From Armigeres subalbatus (taxonomy: Eukaryota; Arthropoda; Insecta; Diptera; Culicidae), in NCBI RefSeq assembly GCF_024139115.2, contig NW_026942657.1:62001-126000 (forward strand): a stretch of 64,000 nucleotides of DNA, in the 5' to 3' direction. Shown one piece after another: positions 21,201 through 33,194 of this stretch. The translations under genes and the position numbers were made by a program. The notes beneath the pieces are model-generated. The model worked only from the letters and a program-made list of their open reading frames with translations. It did not search any database and was not told the origin of the DNA. Position 1 is the stretch's first letter; every line of letters begins with the position of its first letter.

Positions 21201-23270
21201 CGACGTGGGTTCAATTTTACCGAATGGTTTAAGCGTGTGCACACAAGTATTTTGATAGTTAAAATATGAACTACCAACGCGTAGCAGCGATGGAGAACGG
21301 GTTGAAAAAGGAAGATTTTTGCAGCGCCAGCAAAGGAAACAAAAGCATTATCAATGGACTGAACGTAGGTGTTTGAGTGAAGTTTGAAATCGTGCCGATC
21401 ATTATACGTACCAAATTGTGTGAAAGTTTCAAAGACACTCGAACAGTATACAACAAAATCATCACTGGAAATCATGAGGGATATACTGGTTTGTTTGGAA
21501 AATTATATTACATGAGCACAATTAACTTTTGCAGCTGTAATAATTGAGAGCCAAATCCCTTCTTACACTAACTATAGCATTTACAAACTATTAAGCTTTT
21601 TTGAATAACTAGATCGAAATAATGGACCTTAGATTTTGAGATTAAAAAATAAAAGAGTTTTGAAAATTCAAACCTATCTAAAGGCTTCGGCATTCGATCT
21701 TATTCGGAAGCAGAATGAATGAAAACTTGTGCGCTAAAAATAGATGTGCAAATCGGTAATAACAAAACAAAAGTGTTCTACAGTGAGACATTATGACATG
21801 TAGCCCCAAAGTACCAAATCAGTAACGAGAAGATTAACACTAGATACGATAAAATAGACGCATTTTTCGGTTTATTTCTTTTTTCAAATACCGTCATAGG
21901 CTTTTCTTTGGGTCATTTTATTCCTAACGTCCTTTATGCATAACGAACTTATGCCTAAACGGGTATACTCATAAATATTATGTAGGCCTGTTATTATCCC
22001 GGGCTATATGAATAGCAAATGTCTGTTTTTACGCAGATTTAGACGAGCTTAATGTTGAGCTTCATGTAAGAATAATGTTGCCTTACACTGCTTCGTAATA
22101 ATGATGCGTTCATTCCAAAAAACAAGTTAGTTAAGCTTCAAGATCCGATATTGATGAAGAAACGATTTCAGAAAATTCAATTGATAGGAAAATATGAAAC
22201 CAAGATTCATAATGCAGATTTACTCGATTTCTATTCAACACTGCTTGCATGTTCACCTGGCTTCAAAAACACTTTTGAAACATGCTGTCGCTATTTGCGC
22301 GACAACTTATAGTGACAATAATCCCTAGAAATAAATGCATCTCATATGATAATAAGGAAAAATACTTTCTGCCAACTGAACCGAAAAGACGGTGTTGCAA
22401 AAGGTTTTTTTTGTCAAGTCTGAAAGAGCAGAAACTGTTATATCGACTCATAGTCAGCTACGGCGATAAAACCTGCAGAATTAAATGCCATTACAAGGTG
22501 TTATGTGAAAAACAAATCACAGGAATAAAATATTTTGCTGAAATTTTATTTAAATTCAAAAATATGTACTATGACTTTAACATTCTGTTTGACAGTTCAA
22601 AATTGCAATGCGGCCCTTGATAGTTGGAATGCTGGGGACCACTAGGATGTGAAGGTACCAAGATAATATCATTCTCACATCAGAAAAACGGACAATTTGG
22701 GCTTAATTTGTGTCATTTTTGGGAAACGAAACGGAATTTGAAAAGTCCATGTTGGTTCGAAACTAAACGAAACGAAATATAACTTACTTCCGCTATTCCG
22801 CAACGATACTATATCAGGGTCCCATTCGATTCGATATTTCACAAAACGAAACACCATTTTTTTTTTCTGCGGAATTTTCACACAATATGAATTCAATATT
22901 TTTTAAATCGAATAAATATTCTGCGATCGATAGTATTTTAGTGGAAGAAGAAGCAAGCTATAATAAAACGCCAGTTCTTTTTTATCTACCTTTAGAGATG
23001 AGGCTTTTTCGCGTTGCTGTATAAAACAAGCTTAAATACTTTAATACTACTGGCGATTGGAGTAGGGTTTCTTACCCCATTCCCGGCCTAACATGCACAC
23101 GACTGCATTATTTAATTGATATTTATAACAGAAAGCAACTTTTCCTGAATTTCGTGGGCCGTGCAATACTGCAAAGGGGTTCACTTCTGCTTAAAAATAG
23201 CTTTTCTTGGTAAACATCGTTTGAAAAAGCTTTCAATTGATTTAAATTAACGATGTGCAGCACTCATTTC
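21201..23270. other. No gene supported
   Basis: AT-rich. An open frame at 22282-22620 has several Cys and His residues (KRRCCKRFF, TCRIKCHYKVLC) loosely like the Cys-rich tail of piggyBac transposases. No DDD region was found near it, so it is not called. Confidence 0.35.
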
Positions 23271-23276
23271 AGTCAT

Positions 23277-23581
23277 CTTCTTCTTCTTCTTCTTCTTCTT
23301 CTTATTGGCATTACATCCCCACACTGGGACAGAGCCGCCTCGCAGCTTAGTGTTCATTAAGCACTTCCACAGTTATTAACTGCGAGGTTTCTAAGCCAGG
23401 TTACCATTTTTGCATTCGTATATCATGAGGCTAGCACGATGATACTTTTATGCCCAAGGAAATCGAGACAATTTCCAATCCGAAAATTGCCTAGACCGGC
23501 ACCGGGAATCGAACCCAGCCACCCTCAGCATGGTCTTGCTTTGTAGCCGCGCGTCTTACCGCACGGCTAAGGAGGGCCCAG
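23277..23581 (-). mobile_element. tRNA-derived SINE (Feilai-like), copy 2
   Basis: Nearly identical to copy 1, same A and B boxes, with a longer AAG-repeat tail (23277-23300). Flanked by the 13-bp duplication TCATTTCAGTCAT (23264-23276 and 23582-23594). The close match between copies suggests both are relatively young. Confidence 0.9.
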
Positions 23582-23599
23582 TCATTTCAGTCATAGCGA

Positions 23600-24630
23600 T
23601 TGCAAATCCGGCCCACTTCCAAACCAGTTCCCGGCCTAAGCAAAATTTCGCTCAATCTCTCAACATCTGGTAGAAAATGGTAGAAAATGTGACGTAAACA
23701 AACATATGCACGTTCAACGCCGACATGATGCAAGATGGTATTATTTATAATCATTTTTATTTGGTTGAAAAGATATATTCACTCATCCAAATTACTTCCA
23801 AATGCTTGAAAACTATATTTTTTTCACTTTTTGAAATCGAGAGAATTATAAATAACATGATAGCGTCAACTAATAGATAGTTTTCCTATGAACGATGAAG
23901 GATTTTTTTCATACTAAAACATACTCCTGGCGTTCTGGCACGGTGCAGCTAGAAGCTCTTAGGCCGAGGTGAATTTTGTTCGGTTTGAGGATACATTTTT
24001 AAATGTATTCTAATATGTTTATATTAGTTCTAGTGGAACGAACAAATAGAAAAGATTAAAGTGCGTGAGTTCAGAATTATTGTGTGGTGATTAAAAGATT
24101 GAAGTAATGATTGTTTCGAGAACTGTGACGATTTTCAGGTAGGTGTTTATATGAAAATACCGTTTTGTAAAAGTGGAAGGATTCACTCCGGCTCAGTGAT
24201 GTAGCAACGGAGAGCGAATGTTCGGAATCTACGTTTTTATTTTCTATTATTGGACCATTTAGGAGTGAAATAAATAGTTGGAAAATATTGAGTATTGTGC
24301 GAAATAAATGGGAGACTTTTTAAAAATTATCAATCATAAACCTACGGCTTCAAAAAAGTATAAAGTAGTTTTCTGTGCAGTGAGCCGGGAATCGGGTCCA
24401 TAGGCCCAAGTAGTGATTTACCCTACATACGTTCGAAGAAATTTACCGTAGAACATACGCCTCCGAGTCGTCCAATCATTTTTATTTCGGATAATGATAG
24501 ATTCTTCTCATGTTGCGCTTCTTATCGCCAGTGCACACAGATATCGAGATTGAGATATTTTTTCTATTTGGAAACAAATTCTTATTATTATTATTGTACC
24601 AGAGGTATACGAAGATAAAGAAAGATTTGC
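23600..24630. other. No gene seen
   Basis: AT-rich sequence. GGGAATCGGGTCCATAGGCC near 24388 vaguely mirrors CCATTCCCGGCC near 23078, which might be ends of one larger element holding SINE copy 2. The support is too weak to call. Confidence 0.35.
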
Positions 24631-24637
24631 TCTTGAC

Positions 24638-24905
24638 GGGCCGGTCGTTCAATGGTAAGCATGTCTGCCTCTCACCCATATGCCCCTGGGTTCGATCTTA
24701 GTCGGCACATGCCAAGTTTTAAGACGAAAAATATATGATCACGCTTTCCCTACGATAGGACATAAAGCCATAGGTCCCGGTAGTGTTGGTGTGTACGATA
24801 TATAGGGTCCAGGTGTAGGTAGTTATCTTCCTGGCGTGGGGCTTGTTACTCGTGAGGAAATAGTTCGAGTCATCAGTGCCAGCGCAATAAAATGAATTCG
24901 AATGA
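24638..24905 (+). mobile_element. tRNA-derived SINE of a second family
   Basis: The head GGGCCGGTCGTTCAATGGTA carries a tRNA-like A box, and GGGTTCGATCTTA at 24688-24700 is the B box. The body (CATAAAGCCATAGGTCCCGG and following) differs from the Feilai-like copies. The 3' boundary is unclear; it ends near AATAAAATGAATTCGAATG. Confidence 0.7.
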
Positions 24906-24980
24906 ATGCAAATTGATGTAAATAATGGAATGTATTTTCCTAAAGTGCTATTTTAACCTCTCTGATGTTGATCTCATTAA

Positions 24981-25292
24981 CCCTTTCCCGCCCACGACTT
25001 TTTTCAAAGATTTCAATAGGAAGGAATCATCTTTGAGAAAAATGCTAGAACAAAAGTTATTTGGCATAGCCAAAATTAGTGGAAAACGAAAAAAAAGTTT
25101 TTGATTGTAAATCAATAGTTAATTGATTGTTTTCAATAGTTTCACTATTTGTACTCAAAATTGATTATATTTCCAGTCTGATGGAACCATAAAGATGTAT
25201 CCAATATTCCTTTTTGTTGTTGAAACAATTCGATGAAGGTTAGAAGGTGCAAAATTTGATGGTGCACCACAGACACCATGGGCGGGAGAGGG
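24981..25292. mobile_element. piggyBac-type MITE
   Basis: Ends CCCTTTCCCGCCCACG and, inverted, CCCTCTCCCGCCCATG, each directly next to TTAA (24977-24980 and 25293-25296). A TTAA duplication with ends starting CCC is diagnostic of piggyBac-like elements. 312 bp, non-coding. Confidence 0.82.
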
Positions 25293-25299
25293 TTAAATT

Positions 25300-25730
25300 T
25301 TATAATGCGTGAGAAAGATTTTTTTCTACATTTATTTGTGTGAATTTTAAATTTTTCACTGGTGGAGAGTACCAAGGCCAGATGCTCTTGGCAGAGGGCA
25401 TTTGCAATTCAACCCGTAAGATTTTCGTTCAATCAAATAATGATTACAAACAACAACACGTTCACCGTTTATTTCCTATGCGATTGACTTTTTGCACCAC
25501 TTCTAGTGCGTTTTACCCAAGCTAACTTTTTACATATTTTACAATGCTTTAGAAAGTCAAAAAAAATTGTATTTTGAGTAGGAGATCATTTTGATATGCA
25601 TCAAATTTGTATAAAATTTATGCCTGTGTTGACATTATTTGGTATCCTGGATGATATTGATACATTGAACAAGTTTTTGGAGGGTCTAATTTTGAACCAT
25701 CCCCCGAGCTGCACAATTTGGACTGATTTA
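25300..25730. other. No gene seen
   Basis: AT-rich; nothing recognised. Confidence 0.4.
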
Positions 25731-25734
25731 TGGA

Positions 25735-26310
25735 TTTGTGCGGCAACTCATATATGACTTGATTAAGGTACACATAGGTTCAGCAAGGACTATGTCCAAG
25801 GGCTTAACGACCCCTCCCCACGGCCTCTGCGAATTAGGGGGCCTGCCTAGGACGTGGTGAGGCTTGGCAGCGGGCTCTGTTAAACCTTTACAAAAAGCTG
25901 CATGTGTCCACAAGCAGGCCCTATCAAAGCGACCGTGTGCCGCTCAAAGTGCACAGGAGCCCAAGGAGTGCCAATTGGCACATCAGGATCAATGCCAGTG
26001 AGATCCTGATTATGGCATTCTGGCCGCGTGTTAACGGACCTTGTCCTAGATATCGTAATATTGTGAAAGCGAGGGCTGGAAGTCTGACATTCTACTCTCT
26101 TAGTAGAGCCGGGTGACACTGACTCGAAACGGCGAGTGGGCCAATGGCTAGGCTGTCTTCCGTCCCCTAAAACCGTGTCGGGCCTTGTAGCAAGCTGTCC
26201 AATCCTGCCACCAAGCTTTGCCTGCTGGGTGGGAGTAGGCTCAGATGCCCTTTCCTGACTTGCGCTGATCTGGCTCTGAACATGAAAGTGTCAACCCTTG
26301 CATGGCCTCC
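25735..26310 (-). mobile_element. LINE leader-like fragment, copy 2
   Basis: Inverted counterpart of 318-835 (GACTATGTCCAAGGGCTTAA, AAACCGTGTCGGGCCTTGTA, CAAGCTTTGCCTGCTGGGTG). Non-coding. The two copies differ by scattered substitutions and small gaps. Confidence 0.6.
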
Positions 26311-26496
26311 CTGATAACCATGGGATCATTGCAGGCGACCAGGCTTGTAAAATGTCATCAGCATGTCATTTGACTAATTTGTTCATAACTTTCTTCAGAA
26401 GTAAAATTCACATCATAATTTTAGATGCACTCATAACGCTTGAGTAAGGCTATATTTTTGTTCAAGGGTACATATAACATTTAAGACTGGAGAGTG

Positions 26497-26591
26497 GAAT
26501 CAAATATCGATATTTTGAAGTATCGGAACGTCCCTACAGTAGGGCAACGACTAGGGACGTTCCGATACTTCAAAATATCGATATTTGATTC
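26497..26591. repeat. Head-to-head hAT ends forming a 40-bp-arm palindrome
   Basis: 26497-26536 is the exact reverse complement of 26552-26591 (the left end of the hAT that starts at 26552), with a 15-bp spacer. It looks like the isolated end of a second copy of the same element. Confidence 0.85.
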
Positions 26592-26732
26592 GATACGATA
26601 ATCGAATGAAAGTATCGATATCACCGATATATTGGAATGAAAATATCGATATATCGGAAAATCATATGATATTTCAGAAATGAGATTATCTTCTATATAT
26701 TTTCTTCTATTTCAATAAATAACTAAACTAAA

Positions 26733-26975
26733 CTATATAATAAAAATGAAATGGTCTGTGTTCGTATCCACATAACTCGAAAACGGCTGGATGGATTTTA
26801 TTCATTTCTTCAGCAGATATGTTCGATATCGTTTCCGACGGGTTTATATGATATTTTCTCATGCGAAAAATACGAGTTAGATTGAGTAAATCGTGAAAAA
26901 GTAAAAGATTCGTATGGAAATTTCGCACGAGCATATTCGACTGCTATGCAGGACAACGTCTGCCGAGTCGACTAG
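26733..26975 (+). mobile_element. Helitron-like short element inside the hAT
   Basis: Starts TATATAATAAAAATGAAATG and ends GTCTGCCGAGTCGACTAG followed by T, the CTAG|T end of Helitrons. The related copy is 45846-46100. Confidence 0.65.
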
Positions 26976-26999
26976 TTAAGAATATATTTGTTGTACTCA

Positions 27000-27880
27000 C
27001 TTGTCAAATAATTTTCTAATCATATTTGTTGTAGTTGTTCAATTACTATTGTATTACCGTATTACCCCTGTACAATAATTATTAGAAATGACTTTTTTTT
27101 ATTACTTCATCCAACCTGCTTATAGAGTGTGCCACTCCAACAACCATCGGCGGTGCCGTTGGTCGTAGTTTTAACAGGTAGCGGCGGCGTTTTGGCATAA
27201 TACAAAATATTTTCCGTTTGCTCGGAAGTAAAATTTCACTGACAATATTTCTGTATTTCTTCTCGGGTTATTCTGATTTTTAATAAATTACAAAAAATTC
27301 TCTCTTCAGAATTTCTAAGGAAGTTTTTTTTCAAACTTATTCTCGAAGTAAATTCAGAATTTTTACGAAAAAATCCATAGAAATATTCTTAACCAAAAAT
27401 AGAAATTTTCTTAAACTTTCACGAGAAATTATCTTTTTGTTTTTCTGAATTTCGGCAGGAAATTCTCTTCGATTTTAAAGGGACGTGCTTCAAAATTTAC
27501 TCAAAAATTAAAACCAGATTTATTTTTATTTTCATCAGAGAACCCGTAGAAATATTTTTAAAAAAATATCTTTAATTCCTACGGAGCATTCTTTTCAATA
27601 TTGGAAGGCAATTTTCATATAGTTTCCAATTCTTCTATATTACCATTTCCAAAAAATGTCTTCCTAATTTCTGAAGTTAATTTAGCTTATTTATCATAGG
27701 AACACGTCAAATATATAATTGAATTCGTGTAAGACAAATGCATGTGCATGACAAATGTCACACAACGGCACCTCAATGCACAGTGTCCGAGTTGCCAAAA
27801 TTATTTGTAATGGCACCTTACACCTTCCGCGTTACAGAAAAAAAATCATCTTAACTATTAATTTTGACCCATTTTGAAGT
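27000..27880. other. Interior of hAT, no gene
   Basis: AT-rich, with drifting TTCTCAGAATTTC-like motifs. No transposase domain seen. Confidence 0.45.
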
Positions 27881-28059
27881 ATTTCTATTCACAAAATAAA
27901 ATGCAATTGTTATGTTTCTTATTGTTCTGATTCAATATATCGATATCGAAAGCAAAAATATCGATATGACCGATATATTGCAAGTAAAATATCGGATATC
28001 GCAACAAAAATATCGATATTCCGATATATCGGAAGTATCGGATCGTCCCTAGCAACGAC

Positions 28060-29690
28060 ATCTCGACCCGCAAAAAAGCTAAGGACAGAGGCGATGCCTT
28101 GTTGGTGAAAACTGATAAGGCAAAGTACGCGGAAGTGCTTAAATCGATGCGGGCGGCCGAAAAGCTTTCGGCGCTGGGTCAGGACGTGCGAAGCGTCAGA
28201 CGCACCAAGACCGGTGAAATGATCTTGGTTCTGAAACGCGGAGCGCAGGCTAGTGGAACTGACTACAGACTTCTGTACGCCTAAGAGGCGGTCCCTTTGG
28301 CACGCAGGTAGCCTACCTTAGGGCCGATGCCCACGTAGCCGATGCACGCAGCGTTAAAATAACGCTGGTGTGCATCGGCGTGGTGACGCTGCGTTACCGC
28401 TTTTTCCCGGTGCACACCTGCGTCTTTTTGACGCCACGTGCACTCTGCGTTGAAATGACGCTACGTGGGCATCGAGCCTTAGGTTACCGGTTGCGGAAGC
28501 CAAAAAAGTAATGGAGCTAGGGAAATTGAAGATCGACTGGTCAGTATGCCCAGTGAGCAAACTCCAGCCGCCTTCAGTGGACAGGTGCTATCGGTGCTTA
28601 GAGTTGAGACACAAGTCTTCCAACTGTGAGGGCCCAGACCGTAGCAACCTGTGTTGTCGTTGTGGTGAGGAATGGCACAAAAGTGCCTCATCTGCGCCAG
28701 CAAAAAGCAAGCCAGTAACCACGTTATGGGTAGGTCTTCGTGCCCCATCGGAGAGAAAAATAAGAATAGGCCGTGCAAGTAACACAGCTGAATATTAACC
28801 ATTGTGCAACTGCCCAGCAGCTGTTATGGCAGTCGGTCTCGGAGTCGAGGACCGATGTCGCCCTCATGTCCGACCCGTACAACGTCCCTGTCGATAACGG
28901 CAATTGGGTGGCGGACGGGTCTAGGATGGCGGCTATTTGCACGACGGGGTGGTACTATCTGCCTACCGCACGATATCACATGATGCAGCCTGCGTGATTG
29001 CAAGCATGATGCCAGTCGGGCTGGTCATCCGGGAAGACGAGGAGTGTTTCGAGCTACGTGGCACCAGAGCAGCCCGCGAACACATCAGGGTGACTTCGGT
29101 TGCCAGATGGCAGCGCTAACATATCGAGCTGGGTGGGGAGACCCCATCGGGAAGTTCACTTCCATCTGACACAATTCCTGTCAGGCCATAGCTGCTTCCA
29201 GTACCTCCAAAGGTTTGGGCACGCGGAGAGCCCCGTCTGCCCTGACTGCCCAGATGGCAGGAAGGAGGAAACTGCAGAGCACATACTGTTCGTATGTCCT
29301 CGTTTCGACGTTGAAAGAAGAGCTATGCTAGACGTTCGCGGTCGGGACACAACCCCGGATACCCTTATCCACAGGATGTGCCAAGCGGTGGAGAAGCGGA
29401 GCGCAGTTTCGACTGCAACCACTCAGATTGCCTGCAGCTTGCAGAGAATCTGGCGCGCCGACCAGCAGTCTACAAGCATGACTAACTTGTGGTTGATTAG
29501 TTAGAGCGAAAACAGGTTGAGCGCGGGGAAGTGAATGAGAGGTTTGCACATGTCGAGGTAAGAGTTTCGCAGCGGGTGGCAACCGCAGTCGCCACCACGA
29601 GGCATGGCAGAAGAGTGAGCGCATAGGTGTTAGCATGGATTGCACATGCCGAGGTAGGAGGGTCGTAGCGTAGTACTGTTGGTACCTATC
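28060..29690 (+). pseudogene. R1-clade LINE with large internal deletion
   Basis: Order on the plus strand: gag-like ORF1 part at 28099-28284 (KAKYAEVLKSMRAAEKLSAL, with RTKTGEMILVLKRG), a frame break, then ORF1 zinc knuckles at 28511-28720 (CYRCLELRHKSSNC and CCRCGEEWHKS), then the start of the endonuclease at 28773-28985 (VTQLNINHCATAQQLL, DVALMSDPY), then a jump to the C-terminal HxCx region at 29125-29504 (FLSGHSCFQYLQRFG, CPDCPDGRKEETAEHILFVC). Most of the endonuclease and all of the reverse transcriptase are missing. 29505-29690 is 3' UTR-like with a duplicated CACATGxCGAGGTA motif. The 5' side is broken by the hAT. Confidence 0.82.
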
Positions 29691-29737
29691 GCTATCGACA
29701 TCTCGAGGCATGGCAGAGGTGAGCAGAGTGAGCACTT

Positions 29738-31910
29738 CCCCCTTTTGCCACCACACAAGACATCCGTAAGCCAAAATTGGTCGTACAACTGTTATAAAAA
29801 TCCATTTGATTATATGGGTTTCAGACCCCAAGTTTTACCAAAGGTTCGTCGGCATTGGCCGGAAGCCATACATGCCTTTTTGATTCTGAACTCAATGTTA
29901 GGAGTCCAAGAAAGCTTTGAATCCAAAATTAGACCCACATACTTTACTTGATCAGTTACATTGATTTCAGAACCAAAAAGATGTAATGGACGAATACCCT
30001 TACGGTTACGTTTTTCCGTGAAAAGAACAATAGATGTTTTATTCGGATTAATCGAAAGGCCATATTGGCTACACCAACTTTTAACATGCCTGAAGAGCAT
30101 TTTGCATCAGGTCGAATAAGGTAGTAATGCACAAACCCACTATCAATGTTAGATAGTCGTCGGCAAATCCATAGGTAGGAAAACCGCCATTATTGAGTAA
30201 CCTCAATAGCGTATCTGCAACGAGATTCCACAAAAGTGGAGATAATACTCCCCCTTGAGGGCATCCGCAGACACTTAATTTCCTAATCGCTGCTTGACGT
30301 AATGTCGAGTAGAGATGTCGGTTTTTAAGCATCTGGTGAATCCATTTGGTAATAATATTAGGTAGCCCATGACAACGTGCGGCCTCCAATATTGCATCGA
30401 AAGACACGTTGTCGAAAGCACCTTCAATATCTAAGAAAGCACCCAAGCACGATTGCTTTTGAGCGAATGCTTTCTCGATATCGTACACAACCTTGTGTAG
30501 AAGAGTCACGGTGGACTTTCCAGATTGGTAAGCATGTTGATTAACATGAAGAGGCATGTTTGCCAAACAGTCATCACGAATGTGATGATCGATAATACGT
30601 TCTAAGCATTTCAGAAGAAATGAGGCCAGACTGATGGGTCTAAAACTCTTTGCTTCTTCATACGAAGCACGTCCTCCTTTTGGGATAAACTTTACAGTGA
30701 CATCCCGTCAGGATATGGGAATATACCCAGTAGCAAAACTGCATACTAAAAGCTTTTTCAAAACATGTTTGATATGCTCAAAACCTCTCTGAAGTAGAAC
30801 GGGATAAATCCCATCCTCGCCTGGAGATTTGTAGGGAGCAAAACTGTTAGGTGCCCATTGAATCAATTCAGTAGTTATGATTCTATGTGCTTGAGCCCAA
30901 GGCCCATAGCTACATGAAAAGGCATCAGGATCATCCGAAGATGTTATATCGACACATCCAGGGAAGTGCTCTAACGATTCTTCATCAGAAGAAGTGTAGT
31001 CGCCATTTGGCTTGCGAATTTCGCCAACTTGGAAATCCTTGGATCTCGCAAGAATTTTATTCAATCGACTGGCTTCACTCAAATTGGAAACATTTGCACG
31101 AAGGTTTTTCCAGCCGGATCGTTCAGCAGATCGTAGAGCCTTCTTGTAAGCTTTGCGAGTAAACTTGACAGAATAGGTCCCTGCTGAATGGCGTCTGTTC
31201 CAACTCCTTCTACACTGCTTTCTTAGCTTAGCCAAATCGGAATTCCACCAAGGGGTTCCTCTTGAGGTTTTTACAGAACGCAAAGGGCAAGCTTCCACGA
31301 TGTGCAACGTTGTAGTATCAACTGCATCATCCAAGTCGGTAGGAGTTTCTATAGAAGGTAGATATCCATGAAATTTGGTAGAGAGCAACTCTGTGTAAAG
31401 ATCCCAGTTTGTTGAACGAGGATTTCTAAAACGCAAGGTCTGCGAAGTAACATTCAAATGATCAAAGTAGATGTAGCGATGGTCAGATATCGATTCCTCA
31501 TCTGACACATGCCAATTCGTCAACTCGTGACTGATTCTATTGGAGCAAAGGGTTAAGTCTAACACTTCTGCTCTATTGGATACCATAAAGGTTGGGCGAT
31601 TGCCTAAGTTAAGTTCGGTACTACTTAAGTATACCATCAAGCTGGAGCCTCTCAGATTGATATCCGAGCTACCCCAGATGATGTGATGAGTATTAGCATC
31701 ACTGCCGACAATTAGCGGAAGGCCTTTTGAAGTGCAATATATGACAACTCGTTTGAAATCATCCGTAGGGGATAGACGTATTTCCTGACGGGGGTTCCGC
31801 CAGTTGCATCAATTGTGACAGCACATACATCTCTGATTGTTAGTTCAGAGATAAGTGTAGCAACAATAGCATTGTTAACAAGTACACATGCACGCGACAT
31901 TGATCGAGAG
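29738..31910 (-). pseudogene. LOA-like LINE, partial endonuclease and RT
   Basis: Minus strand. It starts in the endonuclease near 31900 (SRACVLVNNAIVATLISELT), has VGSDANTHHIIWGSSDI near 31690-31650, then a long frame 31640-30708 with the endonuclease end (SDEESISDHRYIYF) and a linker (GTPWWNSDLAKLRKQCRRSW). RT then reads PYKSPGEDGIYPVLLQ, a break at about 30710, QHAYQSGKSTVTLLH, AFLDIEGAFDNVSF (motif A), GCPQGGVLSPLLWNL and YGFADD (about 30160). It continues in other frames to RPILAYGCLVWW near 29770 and stops against R1-like 3' sequence. RNase H is absent. At least three frame breaks. Resembles Lian/Loner/Outcast elements of Aedes. Confidence 0.83.
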
Positions 31911-31914
31911 TTTG

Positions 31915-32255
31915 CTATTTATTTACTGAAAGCAGCAAAAACCGGGTTCACTAGGTTACCTAGGTAGAAGCTACCCTTGCGAAAAAAAGATTGATTTGAG
32001 CTATCTTAACTGAAGCCATTGCAAATTAAGATAATGCACTCCACAACTTCAGCATTAATATGAACAGCAACGATGAAACCAAATTGGTATCTTATCAAGA
32101 AATTCAAAGACGAAACACAGAGTACAATGTGTATAACGCATAAAGCGAATCCATATAGGTGATAATTTGTTGAAAAACTAAATAAAAACATGCTCATAAT
32201 CCCACCCTTATTTAACCTCAAGTTGAGATTGAATAAGAGCAGCCGATTATTTCGG
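31915..32255. other. AT-rich spacer beside LINE
   Basis: No coding region recognised. Confidence 0.35.
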
Positions 32256-32800
32256 AGAAGCAAAAAGTCAACTACGCCATAGCTTCGGTTAGCGCAGTAA
32301 GGGCTAGATACTATGAAGGGTGCCCTAGTGCTTCACAGGCTCCGTTAGCGGTTAGGTTCTTTTTAGACCCCCTAACCATTCATCCGCAGGCACGGTAAGC
32401 ATAAAGCCGCATCACACCAAGAATTTGGGGTCGCCTGTATGGTGGACTTCTACCGCCAGAACAGGCAATCCGTAGCGTTATTCTTAGCCAGATAACTGCC
32501 GCTGCCGACACCACACAGCTATTACGCTTCAAAACAGCTAATTCTTTGCTACTTGTCTAGTCCCCGACGGCGGATCTAGCCTACCTCGACAAAGAATTCC
32601 CCAGCTAAGGGGTGCCTCCCGAAAGCGAAGACAACGAGCCGGATGCCAAGGTCGGTCCAGCGATTCCGAGGGAGCAGGGCATCCGGTTTACTGGTGCCCT
32701 GACGATCCGTAACTGTTGGTATTTCGTCATGATCTAGTCCGTCTAGTTGCACCTAGCCTACACCGATGTAGGGTTCCCCGACGAAAGAATTTCTCCCTAT
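32256..32800 (-). mobile_element. LINE 5' leader-like, GC-richer block
   Basis: Non-coding and clearly more G+C-rich than the flanks, with rRNA-like or UTR-like patches (GGGGAACCCTACATCGGTGT on the minus strand). It lies upstream, in the sense direction, of the LOA-like LINE, so a leader of that element is the simplest reading. Assignment is inference. Confidence 0.4.
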
Positions 32801-33190
32801 ACCAATTCTCTTTGATGATGATTTCTTTTGCAATGCGGATAATATGCGCGATACGAGTTTGTCGACCGCATTCCGTGTGCTTTCCTCTAGACACATTTCT
32901 TCAACGACGTTCTCCAAGCATAAATCGTTTTTTTTCTCTTCGTAATCGTTGCTTATGTGCCATCAAATATAACGGTTGTGTACTATTTCGGATTTTTTTT
33001 CGCACTGCGACAATGTCAACTCTCAACTCTCCGAAACACATTTCGCTGAATGTATCTTTTCACCGAAAATAATTCCACAGAATGCCATTTGACGGAATTC
33101 AGAATAAATATCATTGGAATATTTACCGATTTCTGCTTAATTACATGCAGTCCGGGCTAAATTCTTTTGGATTGTGATTTATCGCAATGA
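32801..33190. other. No gene seen
   Basis: AT-rich. The open frame at 32716-33072 has no recognisable domain. Confidence 0.35.
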
Positions 33191-33194
33191 AAGA

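Larger units (their letters stand above)
26552..28051. mobile_element. Non-autonomous hAT element, 1.5 kb
   Basis: Ends TAGGGACGTTCCGATACTTC and, inverted, TAGGGACGATCCGATACTTC; an 8-bp duplication GCAACGAC flanks it (26544-26551 and 28052-28059), as expected for hAT. Subterminal regions are full of ATATCGATAT motifs at both ends. No transposase is present. A Helitron-like insert lies inside. The right flank is R1 LINE sequence. Confidence 0.9.

Noticed and set aside
22282..22620. Cys-rich 112-codon frame possibly from a piggyBac transposase tail
   Set aside because: Spacing of Cys and His does not fit the known ring-like tail well, and no catalytic region is nearby.
23055..24425. One large transposon around SINE copy 2
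   Set aside because: The proposed ends match too poorly and no target duplication was found.
28511..28798. Cellular CCHC zinc-finger protein
   Set aside because: The zinc knuckles sit between R1 gag and endonuclease pieces; they are LINE ORF1.
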